Source: an uncultured Prevotella sp. (GTDB lineage Bacteria; Bacteroidota; Bacteroidia; Bacteroidales; Bacteroidaceae). From it: a stretch of 64,000 nucleotides of DNA. The stretch lies in assembly GCA_934217675.1 (NCBI GenBank), contig CAKQCV010000002.1, positions 1 to 64,000 of the forward strand, read 5' to 3'. The position numbers and the translations under genes were made by a program. The notes beneath the pieces were generated by a model. It was not told where the DNA came from. It made no database searches and was given only the letters and a program-made list of their open reading frames with translations. Each line of letters begins with the position of its first letter. Positions within the stretch are counted from its first letter, which is position 1. This document shows, piece by piece, positions 11,477 to 21,957 of the stretch.

Positions 11477-14400
11477 ATGAGAAGATTTTTATCAGAATTG
11501 GGAATGCTGCTCGTTACGTTGTGGCTTCCAGTCTCAGCGATGGCTGACGACTCGAAAATCTTCAATTCGGTGCATGATCCCGTGCAGCCAGTGAAACAAC
11601 TAACCCAACGGCAACTGTCGGGCGACGTTGTGCATAAATTGTATGGCACCGGCACCAAGCTGAAGGCAGAGAGTACCACACCATTGGCAAAGAGACAAGT
11701 GAAAAAGGTAAAGAAATCGGCAGCAGTGCGTATTGACGTTGGCAAAGCTACTGAGTGCGTTATGACCTATAAAACACTTACCACTTCAGGCAATGACGGA
11801 GGACATGCCGTAGTAGTTTCACCGATGAAAAATTATACCGACTCTATAACCATAACCAATTTTTATGAAAATGGTGTTGTGGTAAGAGCAAAATATGATA
11901 CAACCTCAAAAACAGTATCGATTCCTAACCAAATGATAGGAACAGATGCTACATACGGTGATTATGACTTAGCTGTGATAACGTCTGATGGAAAGCCAGA
12001 TAGAGCTTCGGAGATTACTGGTAAGATAAATGACGATGGTTCAATCTCTATCGACACATGGTGGGGAGCATTTATAAAGAGCGGTAAAGATGCAGATAAA
12101 TTCTTTGGGGCTTACTATAATACAGAGATTGTTCAGTCAAATGCTACCATGTCTTATACCGTGTGGAATTCCAAATCATCAAAATTACAGACTGTGTCAT
12201 TTGGGGTATATGCAGAACAACCCTCGAGCAATATCCTTTCGATCAGAAACTTTGCCAATTACGGACAAACTGTTGAGATAGAACTAAAGCGAGACCTTTC
12301 TGCAAGTATCGCATCACAGATTGCGCGTAAAGATGCAACAAATGGTGACTGGTCTACAGTTTCAGCCACATTCAAGGAAGACTATAGTGGATTGACATCA
12401 TATTCAAGTGTGATAACATGCGACAAGTCAACCAGTAGCCGTAACATTTCATGGGGTGGTTGGACTTTGCTCACTTCAAAGTATTATCTTGGCGCAATGA
12501 CCGATGGAAAGATAGAAACTACGTTTGACATAACTTATCCACAATTGTCTGTTACAGAGTTTGAAGGAGAAGGAACAGAAATCAATCCGTATAAAGTCAA
12601 AAGTTTGGATGACCTTGTATTGCTTTCTGACAAAGTGAACAGTGAGGAACCTACATACGGTGACAATACAAAATATGCTCGTCCGTATCTTGGAAAATAT
12701 TTCCGTATGGAGAGTGATATAGATATGTCTGGTTATCGTTTTGAGCCGATAGGTGCAGACTGGACACATCAGTTTGCCGGAACATTCGACGGTAATGGAC
12801 ACACTATAACAGGTCTTACCGTTAACACAGGTGAAAACGGCTATGCCGGACTTTTTGGAAAGGTTGATACACTGAGCGTTATAAAGAACGTGAAGATTGA
12901 CAAGGCTGTTGTTGAGGCTGCGAATTATTATGCAGGTGTTGTGGCAGCATGGTCGCTTGGTGATATTCTTAACTGCCATGTGAGCAATTCTATAGTAAGC
13001 AACACAGGTCAGACAGGTGCTGGTGGAATATCAGCAATATCAAATAATGTGAAAGACTGTAGTGTCGTAACATCAAATATAACAGGCGCATTCGGATATG
13101 CTGCAGGTGTTTCTGGACAAGTGAATGGTATTATAAGCAACTGTAGTGCAGTGAATGTAAGTATAAAGGCAGGTGGTGTTACAGATACCTATCCTTCGGG
13201 TGGTGTAGTAGGTTCACTTTATCAAGGCAAGGCGGAGAATTGCTATTTCTCAGGGACCCTTGATGGGCGTTATCAGTCAAATCTTAGCCTTGGTGGTGTT
13301 GCCGGTGTTTGTTATCTTGGTTCTATAGAGAAATGTTATGCCACCGGTACCGTTTATGGTTATGGCAATCAAGCTGCTGTAGGTGGTATCGTGGGGAACC
13401 TTTACGGAACTCTTTCAAACAGCTACAGCAATGTGGAGGTGATAAGTGTGTCTTCACGTTATGCTGGTGGTATGACTGGTTATGTGCGTAATTGGAAGGA
13501 CAAGGCAGGCAACGTATGTGAAAGTGTTATAAAGAGTTGTTATTCTGCAGGAAAAGTAGAAGCAGAAACATATCAGTATAAGCTAGAAACTGAGCGTAGA
13601 GAGTCTCTTGGAACAATTATGGACGGTGCTAACCCAACTGTAGAGAACATCTACTTCGACAAGCAGATGACCAACTTCAAGTCTACAGAATATGGTGCAA
13701 CAACAGCTGAACTTACATCAGCATCTGGTGTGAAAGGTTTCGACAGTAATGTATGGACATTCACCAGTGGAGCATATCCAAGATTGAAAGGAATGGACGA
13801 TACTGAGGCTGCCAAATTCAGTGCCAGTGCGATAAACCTTGATGGCGGAAGTTCTCTTGACAAAGTTTCCAAAGATGCTAAGTTCACTCTGCTCGGAGCA
13901 ACCACAGTGAAATATGTAGCAGATAGTAAGCTCGTTGACGAAGGTACATACTCATCCATAAGTGGAAATGAACTGAAGATAAAAGATTCATTTGGAACAG
14001 ATACCATCTGTTTTGTAAACGAAGGTGTTGGCATGAGAATGATATCAGTGAAAGTTTCTCCAATATCGTTTGAGGGCGATGGCTCTGAGGAAAATCCTTA
14101 TTTGTTGAAAACAAAGGAAGATCTTATAACTCTCGCTAAAGTTACAACAGTGTCTCAGCAGCTGTTCCCGGACACATACTTCAAGCTTGCAAACGATATT
14201 GATATGCAGAAAGACGAATCGTTCCTTGGTATATGTGCAAGCATAATCACTGGTTCATCTGACGCCCATGTGCAGTTTGCCGGACACATTGACGGTGCGG
14301 GACATACAATCCACAATATGGTTATTAAAGGTTCTATGACCTGGACCACAGAACCAGTAGACGATAAGATGGGAACTCCAAAGACTGGAGAATGTATCGG

Positions 14401-17400
14401 ATACAAAGGTTTTATTGGTCGTTTGGCTCCAGAAGGAAGCATAAAGAACCTGAATATTGCTGCCGATTGCGACCTTGAAGATATGTGGGCAACATCAGCA
14501 GCAGTAGTAGGCTACAATTATGGAACAATAGAAAACTGCAAGAACTATGCTGATGTTTCTGGTTATAGCTGTTGGATAGGCGGAATAGCTGGACAAAACT
14601 TGAAGGGTGCAGTTATCCGAAACTGTTTTAATGCCGGAAATATCGTTACTGGATATATGAATGTCGGAGGTATTACTGGTTCTAACTATGGTTTGATAGA
14701 AAATTGTGAGAACACTGGTGATATAGAGGCAAAGGTTCTCTCTACGTTTATCTCAGGTACAAAAGTAAGTAAGCTGAAGAGTGTAGGAGGAATCTCCGGA
14801 GGTCAGACCGGTGGACGCATTGTAAACAGCGTAAACTCAGGAACCATCAGCGGGTATGGTAGAGTGGGAGGTATCTCAGGATCTTTGGGCGAAGCTTCAT
14901 CACAGACCTATGATTACCATAACGATGTTATTAACTGTATTAACTATGGTTCAGTTATGGCAGACGATAAGATAGAAGTAGGTTCTATCGGTGGTCAGAC
15001 AGGTACAAAGGGTGAATGTCGTGACATTTATTATGATGGACAGATTACGATACATCAAGCAAACGGCAATGCAACTCTTGATGGTGCACAAGCTGTTGAA
15101 ACAAGTGTGTTGACAAGTGGTAAGGCTTTGGATAATTATTCTGCCGATTTATGGTCGTTCGAAGCAGGTAAATATCCAGTTCTGAAACAATTTGCCGATG
15201 AGGCTTCTGTAAAAGTTTCCCGCAGTGCAATTGCAAAAATTGCAGCTGGCGAAACTGTTGCTGAGTTGAAGAGCAATGTTGAACTTAATACTGCTGACAA
15301 CTATGAATGGACATTAGAGAATGGTTCCGTATTTAAGATAGAGAATGGAATTCTCATTGTGCCAAAGTCTGTAGACAAACTTGTTGTTGATACCCTTATC
15401 GTACTTGATATGGATAATTATTTCATTAAGCCTATCGTGATAGAGTGTCGTCCGTCGGTTCCTTTGCAAGGAGCAGGAACTGTAGACAATCCTTATTTGA
15501 TTGGCAATAGTGGAGAATGGAATGCCTTTGCTGAGTATATGGCAAGTTGTGGAGAGCCGATGACTGACAAATTTGTGAAACTCACAGCCGACATAAACTT
15601 TGGTGACAAAGAAATAAAACCGTTCTCATACGATGGAGTAACTTTATTTAATGGTACATTTGATGGAAACGGAAAAACTGTTACAGCTAATTATACGGCA
15701 ACAGGAGATGAACAAGGAATATTGTTCAAATCAGTAGGAAGTGATGCTTACATACATGATTTGACAGCAGCAGGTTCACTGACCACCGAATATTCAAAGA
15801 ATGGTGGTGTGATTGGTAGCTTGAGTGGTAAGTTTGAGAATGTTGTAAACCGCGCCACAGTAAATGGTGGTAAGAAAAGTTATCTTGGTGGACTTGTAGG
15901 TGTGGTCGTTTCTGGTGCAGAAGTCGTAAACTGTGTTAACGAAGGAGATGTTATATCTGCAGGAACCTATACTTCTGGTCTTGTTGGCTACAGTAATGCA
16001 GATGTCAAGTATGTGAACTGTGGAAATAAAGGTAAGATAACTTACACAGGAGCAGGTACAACTTCGAAACTTGTTAAAAGTTATCTGTCGGGACTCATTG
16101 GCTATTGTTACACAGATTCAATTATCGGTTGTTACAATATAGGTGAGATTATTGCGAAAGAGGCTTCTACAGTAAGTACCGTGTCAGGACTTATCGGTAT
16201 GGCAACAGCAAATAAAGATTCACAGCCATACTATATCAAGGATTGTTATAACACTGCAAGCATAACTTCGGCAGCAAACAATGCCGGACTTATTGTTGAT
16301 GTGAACTCTTCTGGCAACTCTAAGTTCTATATCGAAGGTTGCTACAATACAGGTGATATATCGTCGACAGCCACAGGTACTGCTTCGAGCACATATACTG
16401 CAGGTATTGCAACGTTGTATACGGCAGGCTCTACATATAGAAACTGTTGGAACAGTGGAACTGTTTTATCTCAGAAACCAGTATATGCAGCAGGTTTGTT
16501 TGCATACTATAAAGGTTCCTTCTCTGAGGAAAATCCTGTGCGCTTCATAGCCTGTCATAATGAGGGCGATATCATCGCTTCTGGTAATCAGGGTGGTGGT
16601 GTTATAGCATACGCTACAAACTATAGTGTTGTTGACAGCTGTTACAATGTTGGTGACATCGAAGGCGGATTTGGACTCGGTGGTGTGGTTGCTGCTCTTA
16701 CCGGTAACAATACAGTTATGTCTAACTGTTGGAACACTGGAGATATAACGACAAGTTCTAACCGTGCGGGCGGTGTTATTGGATATAACGCGTATGGTGG
16801 AACTACAATAACAAATTGCTTTAATCTTGGTAATGTTTCAACTACAGGAACTAATGGCAAGGATAGTTATGGTATAGGTGGCATTGCTGGTCATGGTGGT
16901 GGACATTATAAAAATGTTTATAGCTATGGAATAATAAAAGGTGTTGCCCGTGTTGGTGGACTTATCGGTTACTCTCAGGTTGGTTCAGAGAAAAACGGTG
17001 TGGTTACAGGAACCCGTGTCGAAGATAGCTACTTTGCTGGTTATGTTGAAGCTCCAGCCGACACTTGCGGAATGATTGTAGGTGTCAAGATGACAGATAA
17101 CCCTAAGACTTGGAACAGTGACTATAACTATGTGAAGAACGTTTATTATATTAATGAGTATGCTTCTGAAGGCATTAATGATGCAGGAACGGGTATCTCA
17201 TTGGCAGAAATGCTAAAACTTGATATGGGCGAAGACTGGATAAGTTATGATGATTATTGCTTCCCTGTATTAAAAGGCTTCTGTAACAATGATGATGCTA
17301 AACTTTCTGCAATAGAAGTTTTGCTTGATGAGAGCGATATGAAGAATAACGTTGCAACAAAAGACTTCTTTATAGGGCATCCTGATGGAGTGACTGTGGA

Positions 17401-17704
17401 TACCGACAATGCAGATGTTGTGGTTGACGGTAATAAGGTTCACTTTAACAGACCGTTTACAGGTGAACTGATTTTGACATTGATATTAGGAAATAGTGTT
17501 CATGAAATTTCCGTTGACTGTGATGTGAAGAATCCAACAACGGTTATAAACACTGTTGAGACTGAAGATGGATTAATAAAGAAGGAATATTTCAGTGCTT
17601 CAGGTGTTAAGGTTGCTCAGCCAAAGGCTGGTGGTAAATCTGTATATGTTGTTGTGAAAACATATTCAGATGGCACACAGAAAGTTGTGAAGGAAGTTCG
17701 TTAA
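11477..17704 (+). CDS. Very large secreted GLUG-repeat surface protein
   Basis: This 2075-residue protein has a signal peptide (MRRFLSELGMLLVTLWLPVS) followed by a unique N-terminal region to about residue 350. The remainder holds many copies of a glycine-rich beta-strand repeat of the GLUG type, with cores such as GYAGLFGKV, GGVAGV, GGIVGNLYG, GGISG and GGVIGY. Between repeats, phrases such as NCYNTGDI and NCWNTGDI recur, as in bacterial surface adhesins and IgA-protease-like proteins. Three inter-repeat spacers begin with a G-x-G-x-x-x-NPY motif (GEGTEINPY, GDGSEENPY, GAGTVDNPY), marking three large repeat blocks. The C-terminus (YFSASGVKVAQPKAGGK then VYVVVKTYSDG) resembles a T9SS tail. 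No catalytic motif is seen. A role in adhesion or glycan contact is inferred from family type only. Confidence 0.75.
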   Translation: MRRFLSELGMLLVTLWLPVSAMADDSKIFNSVHDPVQPVKQLTQRQLSGDVVHKLYGTGTKLKAESTTPLAKRQVKKVKKSAAVRIDVGKATECVMTYKTLTTSGNDGGHAVVVSPMKNYTDSITITNFYENGVVVRAKYDTTSKTVSIPNQMIGTDATYGDYDLAVITSDGKPDRASEITGKINDDGSISIDTWWGAFIKSGKDADKFFGAYYNTEIVQSNATMSYTVWNSKSSKLQTVSFGVYAEQPSSNILSIRNFANYGQTVEIELKRDLSASIASQIARKDATNGDWSTVSATFKEDYSGLTSYSSVITCDKSTSSRNISWGGWTLLTSKYYLGAMTDGKIETTFDITYPQLSVTEFEGEGTEINPYKVKSLDDLVLLSDKVNSEEPTYGDNTKYARPYLGKYFRMESDIDMSGYRFEPIGADWTHQFAGTFDGNGHTITGLTVNTGENGYAGLFGKVDTLSVIKNVKIDKAVVEAANYYAGVVAAWSLGDILNCHVSNSIVSNTGQTGAGGISAISNNVKDCSVVTSNITGAFGYAAGVSGQVNGIISNCSAVNVSIKAGGVTDTYPSGGVVGSLYQGKAENCYFSGTLDGRYQSNLSLGGVAGVCYLGSIEKCYATGTVYGYGNQAAVGGIVGNLYGTLSNSYSNVEVISVSSRYAGGMTGYVRNWKDKAGNVCESVIKSCYSAGKVEAETYQYKLETERRESLGTIMDGANPTVENIYFDKQMTNFKSTEYGATTAELTSASGVKGFDSNVWTFTSGAYPRLKGMDDTEAAKFSASAINLDGGSSLDKVSKDAKFTLLGATTVKYVADSKLVDEGTYSSISGNELKIKDSFGTDTICFVNEGVGMRMISVKVSPISFEGDGSEENPYLLKTKEDLITLAKVTTVSQQLFPDTYFKLANDIDMQKDESFLGICASIITGSSDAHVQFAGHIDGAGHTIHNMVIKGSMTWTTEPVDDKMGTPKTGECIGYKGFIGRLAPEGSIKNLNIAADCDLEDMWATSAAVVGYNYGTIENCKNYADVSGYSCWIGGIAGQNLKGAVIRNCFNAGNIVTGYMNVGGITGSNYGLIENCENTGDIEAKVLSTFISGTKVSKLKSVGGISGGQTGGRIVNSVNSGTISGYGRVGGISGSLGEASSQTYDYHNDVINCINYGSVMADDKIEVGSIGGQTGTKGECRDIYYDGQITIHQANGNATLDGAQAVETSVLTSGKALDNYSADLWSFEAGKYPVLKQFADEASVKVSRSAIAKIAAGETVAELKSNVELNTADNYEWTLENGSVFKIENGILIVPKSVDKLVVDTLIVLDMDNYFIKPIVIECRPSVPLQGAGTVDNPYLIGNSGEWNAFAEYMASCGEPMTDKFVKLTADINFGDKEIKPFSYDGVTLFNGTFDGNGKTVTANYTATGDEQGILFKSVGSDAYIHDLTAAGSLTTEYSKNGGVIGSLSGKFENVVNRATVNGGKKSYLGGLVGVVVSGAEVVNCVNEGDVISAGTYTSGLVGYSNADVKYVNCGNKGKITYTGAGTTSKLVKSYLSGLIGYCYTDSIIGCYNIGEIIAKEASTVSTVSGLIGMATANKDSQPYYIKDCYNTASITSAANNAGLIVDVNSSGNSKFYIEGCYNTGDISSTATGTASSTYTAGIATLYTAGSTYRNCWNSGTVLSQKPVYAAGLFAYYKGSFSEENPVRFIACHNEGDIIASGNQGGGVIAYATNYSVVDSCYNVGDIEGGFGLGGVVAALTGNNTVMSNCWNTGDITTSSNRAGGVIGYNAYGGTTITNCFNLGNVSTTGTNGKDSYGIGGIAGHGGGHYKNVYSYGIIKGVARVGGLIGYSQVGSEKNGVVTGTRVEDSYFAGYVEAPADTCGMIVGVKMTDNPKTWNSDYNYVKNVYYINEYASEGINDAGTGISLAEMLKLDMGEDWISYDDYCFPVLKGFCNNDDAKLSAIEVLLDESDMKNNVATKDFFIGHPDGVTVDTDNADVVVDGNKVHFNRPFTGELILTLILGNSVHEISVDCDVKNPTTVINTVETEDGLIKKEYFSASGVKVAQPKAGGKSVYVVVKTYSDGTQKVVKEVR

Positions 17705-17746
17705 TGATGTTATAAGTCGATAAAGATTTATAATTGACTTGTCTAT

Positions 17747-17786
17747 AAGGCGAGGAGAATGTCCAATATTCTTCTCGCCTTTTTTG
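17747..17786 (+). terminator. Intrinsic terminator after the GLUG protein gene
   Basis: A 14-bp stem (17747-17760 with 17768-17781, one wobble) and 7-nt loop are followed by a T run. Confidence 0.85.
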
Positions 17787-17918
17787 TATTGGTAGGTTAT
17801 TAGCCGTATACAATTTGTAAAGGAGTGTTTTTCTGTGAATTATATAGAATTCCAATGTGTATATACGATTATCCGCATTACAAATACAATAATCCACATG
17901 ATTGGCTGATTCTTTTCT

Positions 17919-17926
17919 TACATTTG
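17919..17926 (+). promoter_or_regulatory. Possible -7 element upstream of the first GH95 gene
   Basis: TACATTTG fits TAnnTTTG and would give a leader of about 50 nt before ATG 17981. No well-placed TTG -33 element is seen, which would suit an activator-dependent PUL promoter but also lowers confidence. Confidence 0.4.
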
Positions 17927-17980
17927 CCACGTTTATACTGAAAATCTAAATACAAATTAATAATTACAAAAACTTAAGTC

Positions 17981-20900
17981 ATGAAAAGAAAGACAAACAA
18001 ATTATTCTTTGTGCTTTTGATGCTTGTAGCATTCGTCTTTGCCATACCAAGTGTCGTCTTTGCACAACAAACAGCTGTTGCTTCATGGGTCTTCTCTGAA
18101 GGATGGGAAACATCAAGCAGCGGAACTGTCGTAACTTATACTCCAGATGGAAGTGGATGGCAGGCAATAAGTAATACGGCATGGAAAAGTAAACAACCGG
18201 TGTTTTTGCCTAACACATGCTCAGGTGTGCAAACTGATTACAAATTGACACTAAAGACAAGTGACGGGAAGTGGGAGGTTAAGCAGAGTAAAGACAGTTA
18301 TGTCTTGCGCCTAAACACAGCGTCTATAGATAAATTCACTTCTAAAGAAGATTATAAAGATACTTCAAAACACGATCAATACTTTGAGATAAGTTTTCCT
18401 ACAATAAATCAAAATAACGTAAAACTTAATTTTGCTATAGGTGATGGCTCAAGTAGCTCTACACCTTTCGGGGTAGTATATTCTGTTGATGGTGGCAAGA
18501 ATTGGAAAACTCTTGAAGATTATGTGAGCGGTAACCATTGGAATACGTATATTGATGCCAATTATTCTTTGGATGCAGATAATAAAGAGAATGTTATAGT
18601 GAGAATTTTTATTGTTAGTGCAACAAAGAAAAGCAATTATAATCTGAAATATGTAAATGTGCTTGCTGACGATCACGAAGCTCCTGTATTACTATCAAGC
18701 AGACCTGTTGATAATGAAATGAATGTAGCAACCAGTGGTTCCATAGCATTGAATTTTAATGAAAAGGTGAATTTAGCTGAAGGTACAAAAGCTGTTCTTA
18801 CAAATGTGCTGACTCATAATGTGATGAAACTCACACCTGTAATAAACGGCAATATTATGCGCTTTAGTTACTCAACCCTTGACAAAAGTTCAAAATATAC
18901 CTTTGCCTTGCCAGGCAACACTATTAGCGACTTATCAGGAAATATACATCAAGAGGCTGTAGCATTTAGCTTCACAACAGCTGATAAAGATCCAATACCT
19001 GCCCCTACAATAGAGAGTAAAAATCATCTTTGGTATAACAGACCTGCAGAGTATTGGGAAGAAGCTCTTCCGTTAGGCAATGGACGCCTTGGAGTTATGC
19101 ATTCTGGTGGTGTGGCTTGTGATACGTTACAACTCAACGAGGATACGTTTTGGGATCAGGGACCTAATAAAAACTATAATGCTAATGCCTGTGATGTGTT
19201 GAAAGAAGTGCAGCAGGGAATATTCAACAAAGATTATGCTTCTGTACAAGATCTTGCTGTTACAAACTGGATGTCGCAAAACTCTCATGGAGCAAGTTAT
19301 CGTGCCGGTGGCGTTGTCTTACTTGGTTTTCCAGGACAGAGATTCGATGATATGGAAAACGCACAAACAGATGAAGCTGTTGACGCACAAGGATATGTTC
19401 GTTATCTTGACATGAATACTGCAACGAGCAATGTTGAATATCATGTTAATGATGTAGGCTATAAGCGCACAGTATTTACTTCTTTCAAAGATAATGTTAC
19501 AGTGGTACGTTTAGAGGCTGATCAAGCCGGAGAGCTGAACTTTAATGTTTGCTATGCAGGATGCAACAAATCTAATATAGAAAAACTAACATCCAATGTT
19601 CTTTATGATAACCACACCATAAAGGCAACAATGGGACCGGCAAGAGATAAATGTGAGAATATTGACAACAAGCTAAAGCTGTGTACTTATTTGCGTATCG
19701 TTGATTGTGATGGTAATATCGCTAATGATAAGGTAAATATATATGCACAAGGAACAATTGGAGCAGCTACAGATGCTCCTCGTCTTGTTGTGACAGGTGC
19801 AACACATGCCACTGTTATAATTTCGCAAGCAACAAACTTCAAAAAGTATAATGATGTTAGTGGTGATGCAAATGCATTGGCACTTTCTTATATGGAAGCA
19901 TACGAAAAAAGCGGAAAGGATTATTCGACAACTCTTACAGACCATGAAAATGTTTACAAAGAGCAGTTTGACCGTGTAGACCTAACTTTTGTAGGGAATC
20001 CTGAACAGGAAACAAAGAATACAGAACAACGAATAAAGGAATTTCATAAGACTGCAGATCCACAGCTCGCTGCAAATTATTTCCAGTTCGGACGTTATCT
20101 TCTCATCTCGTCATCGCAGCCAGGCACCCAGCCTGCTAATTTGCAAGGTATTTGGAATCCTGATGCCAGGCAGTATCCAGCTTGGGATTCAAAGTATACC
20201 TCTAATATTAATGTAGAAATGAATTATTGGCCTGCGGAAGTTACCAATTTGTCGGAATGTCATGAACCTTTTATCGAAATGGTTAAGGATGTAAGTGTAA
20301 CCGGAACAGAAACTGCACAGAAAATGTATGGAGCACGTGGATGGGTATTACATCACAACACAGACATTTGGCGTACGACTGGTGCTGTGGATAACGGGAC
20401 AGTTGGTGTTTGGCCAACATGTAACGCTTGGTTCTGTTCGCATCTTTGGGAACGTTATCTGTTCTCTGGTGATAAGAAATATCTTGCAGATGTTTACCCT
20501 ATAATGAAAAGTGCAGCACAATTCTTTCAGGATTTTCTTGTGAAAGATCCTAATACTGGCTATATGGTAGTATGTCCAAGCAACTCACCGGAAAATCATC
20601 CAGGAATTGGTACTTATACCAAGAGTGACGGAAAAACCGCTAATATTGCCCTTTTGGGAGGTGTCGCTATGGATAATGAGATGGTTTATGATTTGCTGAA
20701 AAATACAGCAATGGCAGCCCATATTCTTGAAAAAGATGCAGATTTCGCAAATTCACTTGATGATTTGAAATCAAAAATTACTCCTTGGAAAATAGGTAAG
20801 TATGGTCAGGTGCAGGAATGGCAAGAGGATTGGGATAGAGAGAACACTTCTCATCGCCACTTGTCTCATTTATGGGGAGCATATCCAGGGAATCAAGTTT

Positions 20901-21706
20901 CTCCATACGAGAATGAAACTCTTTATCAGGCTGTTCACAAGAGTCTTGTCGGACGAGGTGATGCAGCACGCGGATGGTCAATGGGATGGAAAGAAGCTAT
21001 GTGGGCTCGTATGCTTGATGGTGATCATGCAATGAAAATTTTGAAAAATCAACTTGTATTACTGGATCCTAATGTTACAATAGCTTCTTCTGATGGTGGT
21101 TCTTATGCAAACATGTTTGATGCTCACCCACCATTCCAGATTGACGGAAACTTTGGCGCAACTGCTGCTATTGCAGAGATGCTTGTGCAGTCGCATGCAG
21201 GATTCTTGCATGTTCTTCCTGCATTGCCTACTGAATGGAAAGCTGGTGGTGAGGTTAAAGGATTGCGTGCAAGAGGTGGATTTATTGTTACAGACCTAAA
21301 GTGGGTTGACGGAAAGATAGAAAAAATTACCGTAAAGTCTACTGTTGGTGGTAATTTGCGACTTCGTACAGAAACTGCTCTGACAAATATTGACGGTAAT
21401 AAGCTTTCTGTTGCAGAAGGAAATAATAGCAATCCATTGATGCAACCTTATGATATACCAGAACCAATAGTTAAGGACATGAGTAAGATACCTGCTACGG
21501 TGCTTCCGGATACATATCTCTATGATATCCCAACACAAGTAGGCGAGGAAATAACACTTATAGGTGGTACCACTGGTATTATGCCTGTGTCAAGCACTAT
21601 AGATAGAATATCATCTGACGAACATATATATAACCTTAATGGGCAGCAGGTTGGCAATAACTATCATGGAATAGTTGTTGCCAAAGGAAAAAAATATCAG
21701 AAATAA
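17981..21706 (+). CDS. GH95 alpha-L-fucosidase/alpha-L-galactosidase with N-terminal extension and T9SS-like tail
   Basis: The 1241-residue protein has a signal peptide ending near VVFAQQ, an extension of about 340 residues that includes an Ig-like segment (about residues 230-335), and then a GH95 module beginning [20 protein letters not shown]. The expected inverting catalytic residues, by analogy with bifidobacterial AfcA, are N742 and N744 in [13 protein letters not shown], the acid E871 in PSNSPENHP, and D1055 in FQIDGNFG. Their spacing (127 and 184 residues) equals that of the second GH95 in this window. GH95 enzymes remove alpha-1,2-L-fucose or alpha-L-galactose. The C-terminal [20 protein letters not shown] resembles a T9SS sorting tail. 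The gene ends at a terminator and lies upstream of the probable PUL regulator. Exact substrate is not readable. Confidence 0.88.
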   Translation: MKRKTNKLFFVLLMLVAFVFAIPSVVFAQQTAVASWVFSEGWETSSSGTVVTYTPDGSGWQAISNTAWKSKQPVFLPNTCSGVQTDYKLTLKTSDGKWEVKQSKDSYVLRLNTASIDKFTSKEDYKDTSKHDQYFEISFPTINQNNVKLNFAIGDGSSSSTPFGVVYSVDGGKNWKTLEDYVSGNHWNTYIDANYSLDADNKENVIVRIFIVSATKKSNYNLKYVNVLADDHEAPVLLSSRPVDNEMNVATSGSIALNFNEKVNLAEGTKAVLTNVLTHNVMKLTPVINGNIMRFSYSTLDKSSKYTFALPGNTISDLSGNIHQEAVAFSFTTADKDPIPAPTIESKNHLWYNRPAEYWEEALPLGNGRLGVMHSGGVACDTLQLNEDTFWDQGPNKNYNANACDVLKEVQQGIFNKDYASVQDLAVTNWMSQNSHGASYRAGGVVLLGFPGQRFDDMENAQTDEAVDAQGYVRYLDMNTATSNVEYHVNDVGYKRTVFTSFKDNVTVVRLEADQAGELNFNVCYAGCNKSNIEKLTSNVLYDNHTIKATMGPARDKCENIDNKLKLCTYLRIVDCDGNIANDKVNIYAQGTIGAATDAPRLVVTGATHATVIISQATNFKKYNDVSGDANALALSYMEAYEKSGKDYSTTLTDHENVYKEQFDRVDLTFVGNPEQETKNTEQRIKEFHKTADPQLAANYFQFGRYLLISSSQPGTQPANLQGIWNPDARQYPAWDSKYTSNINVEMNYWPAEVTNLSECHEPFIEMVKDVSVTGTETAQKMYGARGWVLHHNTDIWRTTGAVDNGTVGVWPTCNAWFCSHLWERYLFSGDKKYLADVYPIMKSAAQFFQDFLVKDPNTGYMVVCPSNSPENHPGIGTYTKSDGKTANIALLGGVAMDNEMVYDLLKNTAMAAHILEKDADFANSLDDLKSKITPWKIGKYGQVQEWQEDWDRENTSHRHLSHLWGAYPGNQVSPYENETLYQAVHKSLVGRGDAARGWSMGWKEAMWARMLDGDHAMKILKNQLVLLDPNVTIASSDGGSYANMFDAHPPFQIDGNFGATAAIAEMLVQSHAGFLHVLPALPTEWKAGGEVKGLRARGGFIVTDLKWVDGKIEKITVKSTVGGNLRLRTETALTNIDGNKLSVAEGNNSNPLMQPYDIPEPIVKDMSKIPATVLPDTYLYDIPTQVGEEITLIGGTTGIMPVSSTIDRISSDEHIYNLNGQQVGNNYHGIVVAKGKKYQK

Positions 21707-21760
21707 CAGATTCGTATTTATGGTATTATTGTATATAAGAAGAAAATAATAATATAAAGT

Positions 21761-21802
21761 AATGGGAGAGAAGCAAATGTTTTGCTTCTTCTCCCATTTT
21801 TA
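21761..21802 (+). terminator. Intrinsic terminator after the first GH95 gene
   Basis: A stem of about 17 bp with one bulged T (21761-21777 with 21781-21798) and a 3-nt loop leads into TTTTTAT. Confidence 0.85.
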
Positions 21803-21957
21803 TTTGATGTGAATTTTAGAAAAATGATTATATTTTTCTTTGTGTCGTTGAAAAGTAATAACTTTGCATATCTACATTGGAGTGTAGAAAAAGGTATGCA
21901 ATATTAAATTGCAATTATATGTATTTTTGATTGATGCGAATAGAATTAAGTAATACT

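Noticed and set aside
12476..12979. 167-codon minus-strand frame inside the GLUG protein gene
   Set aside because: Antisense to a continuous coding frame, with no signal peptide or motif.
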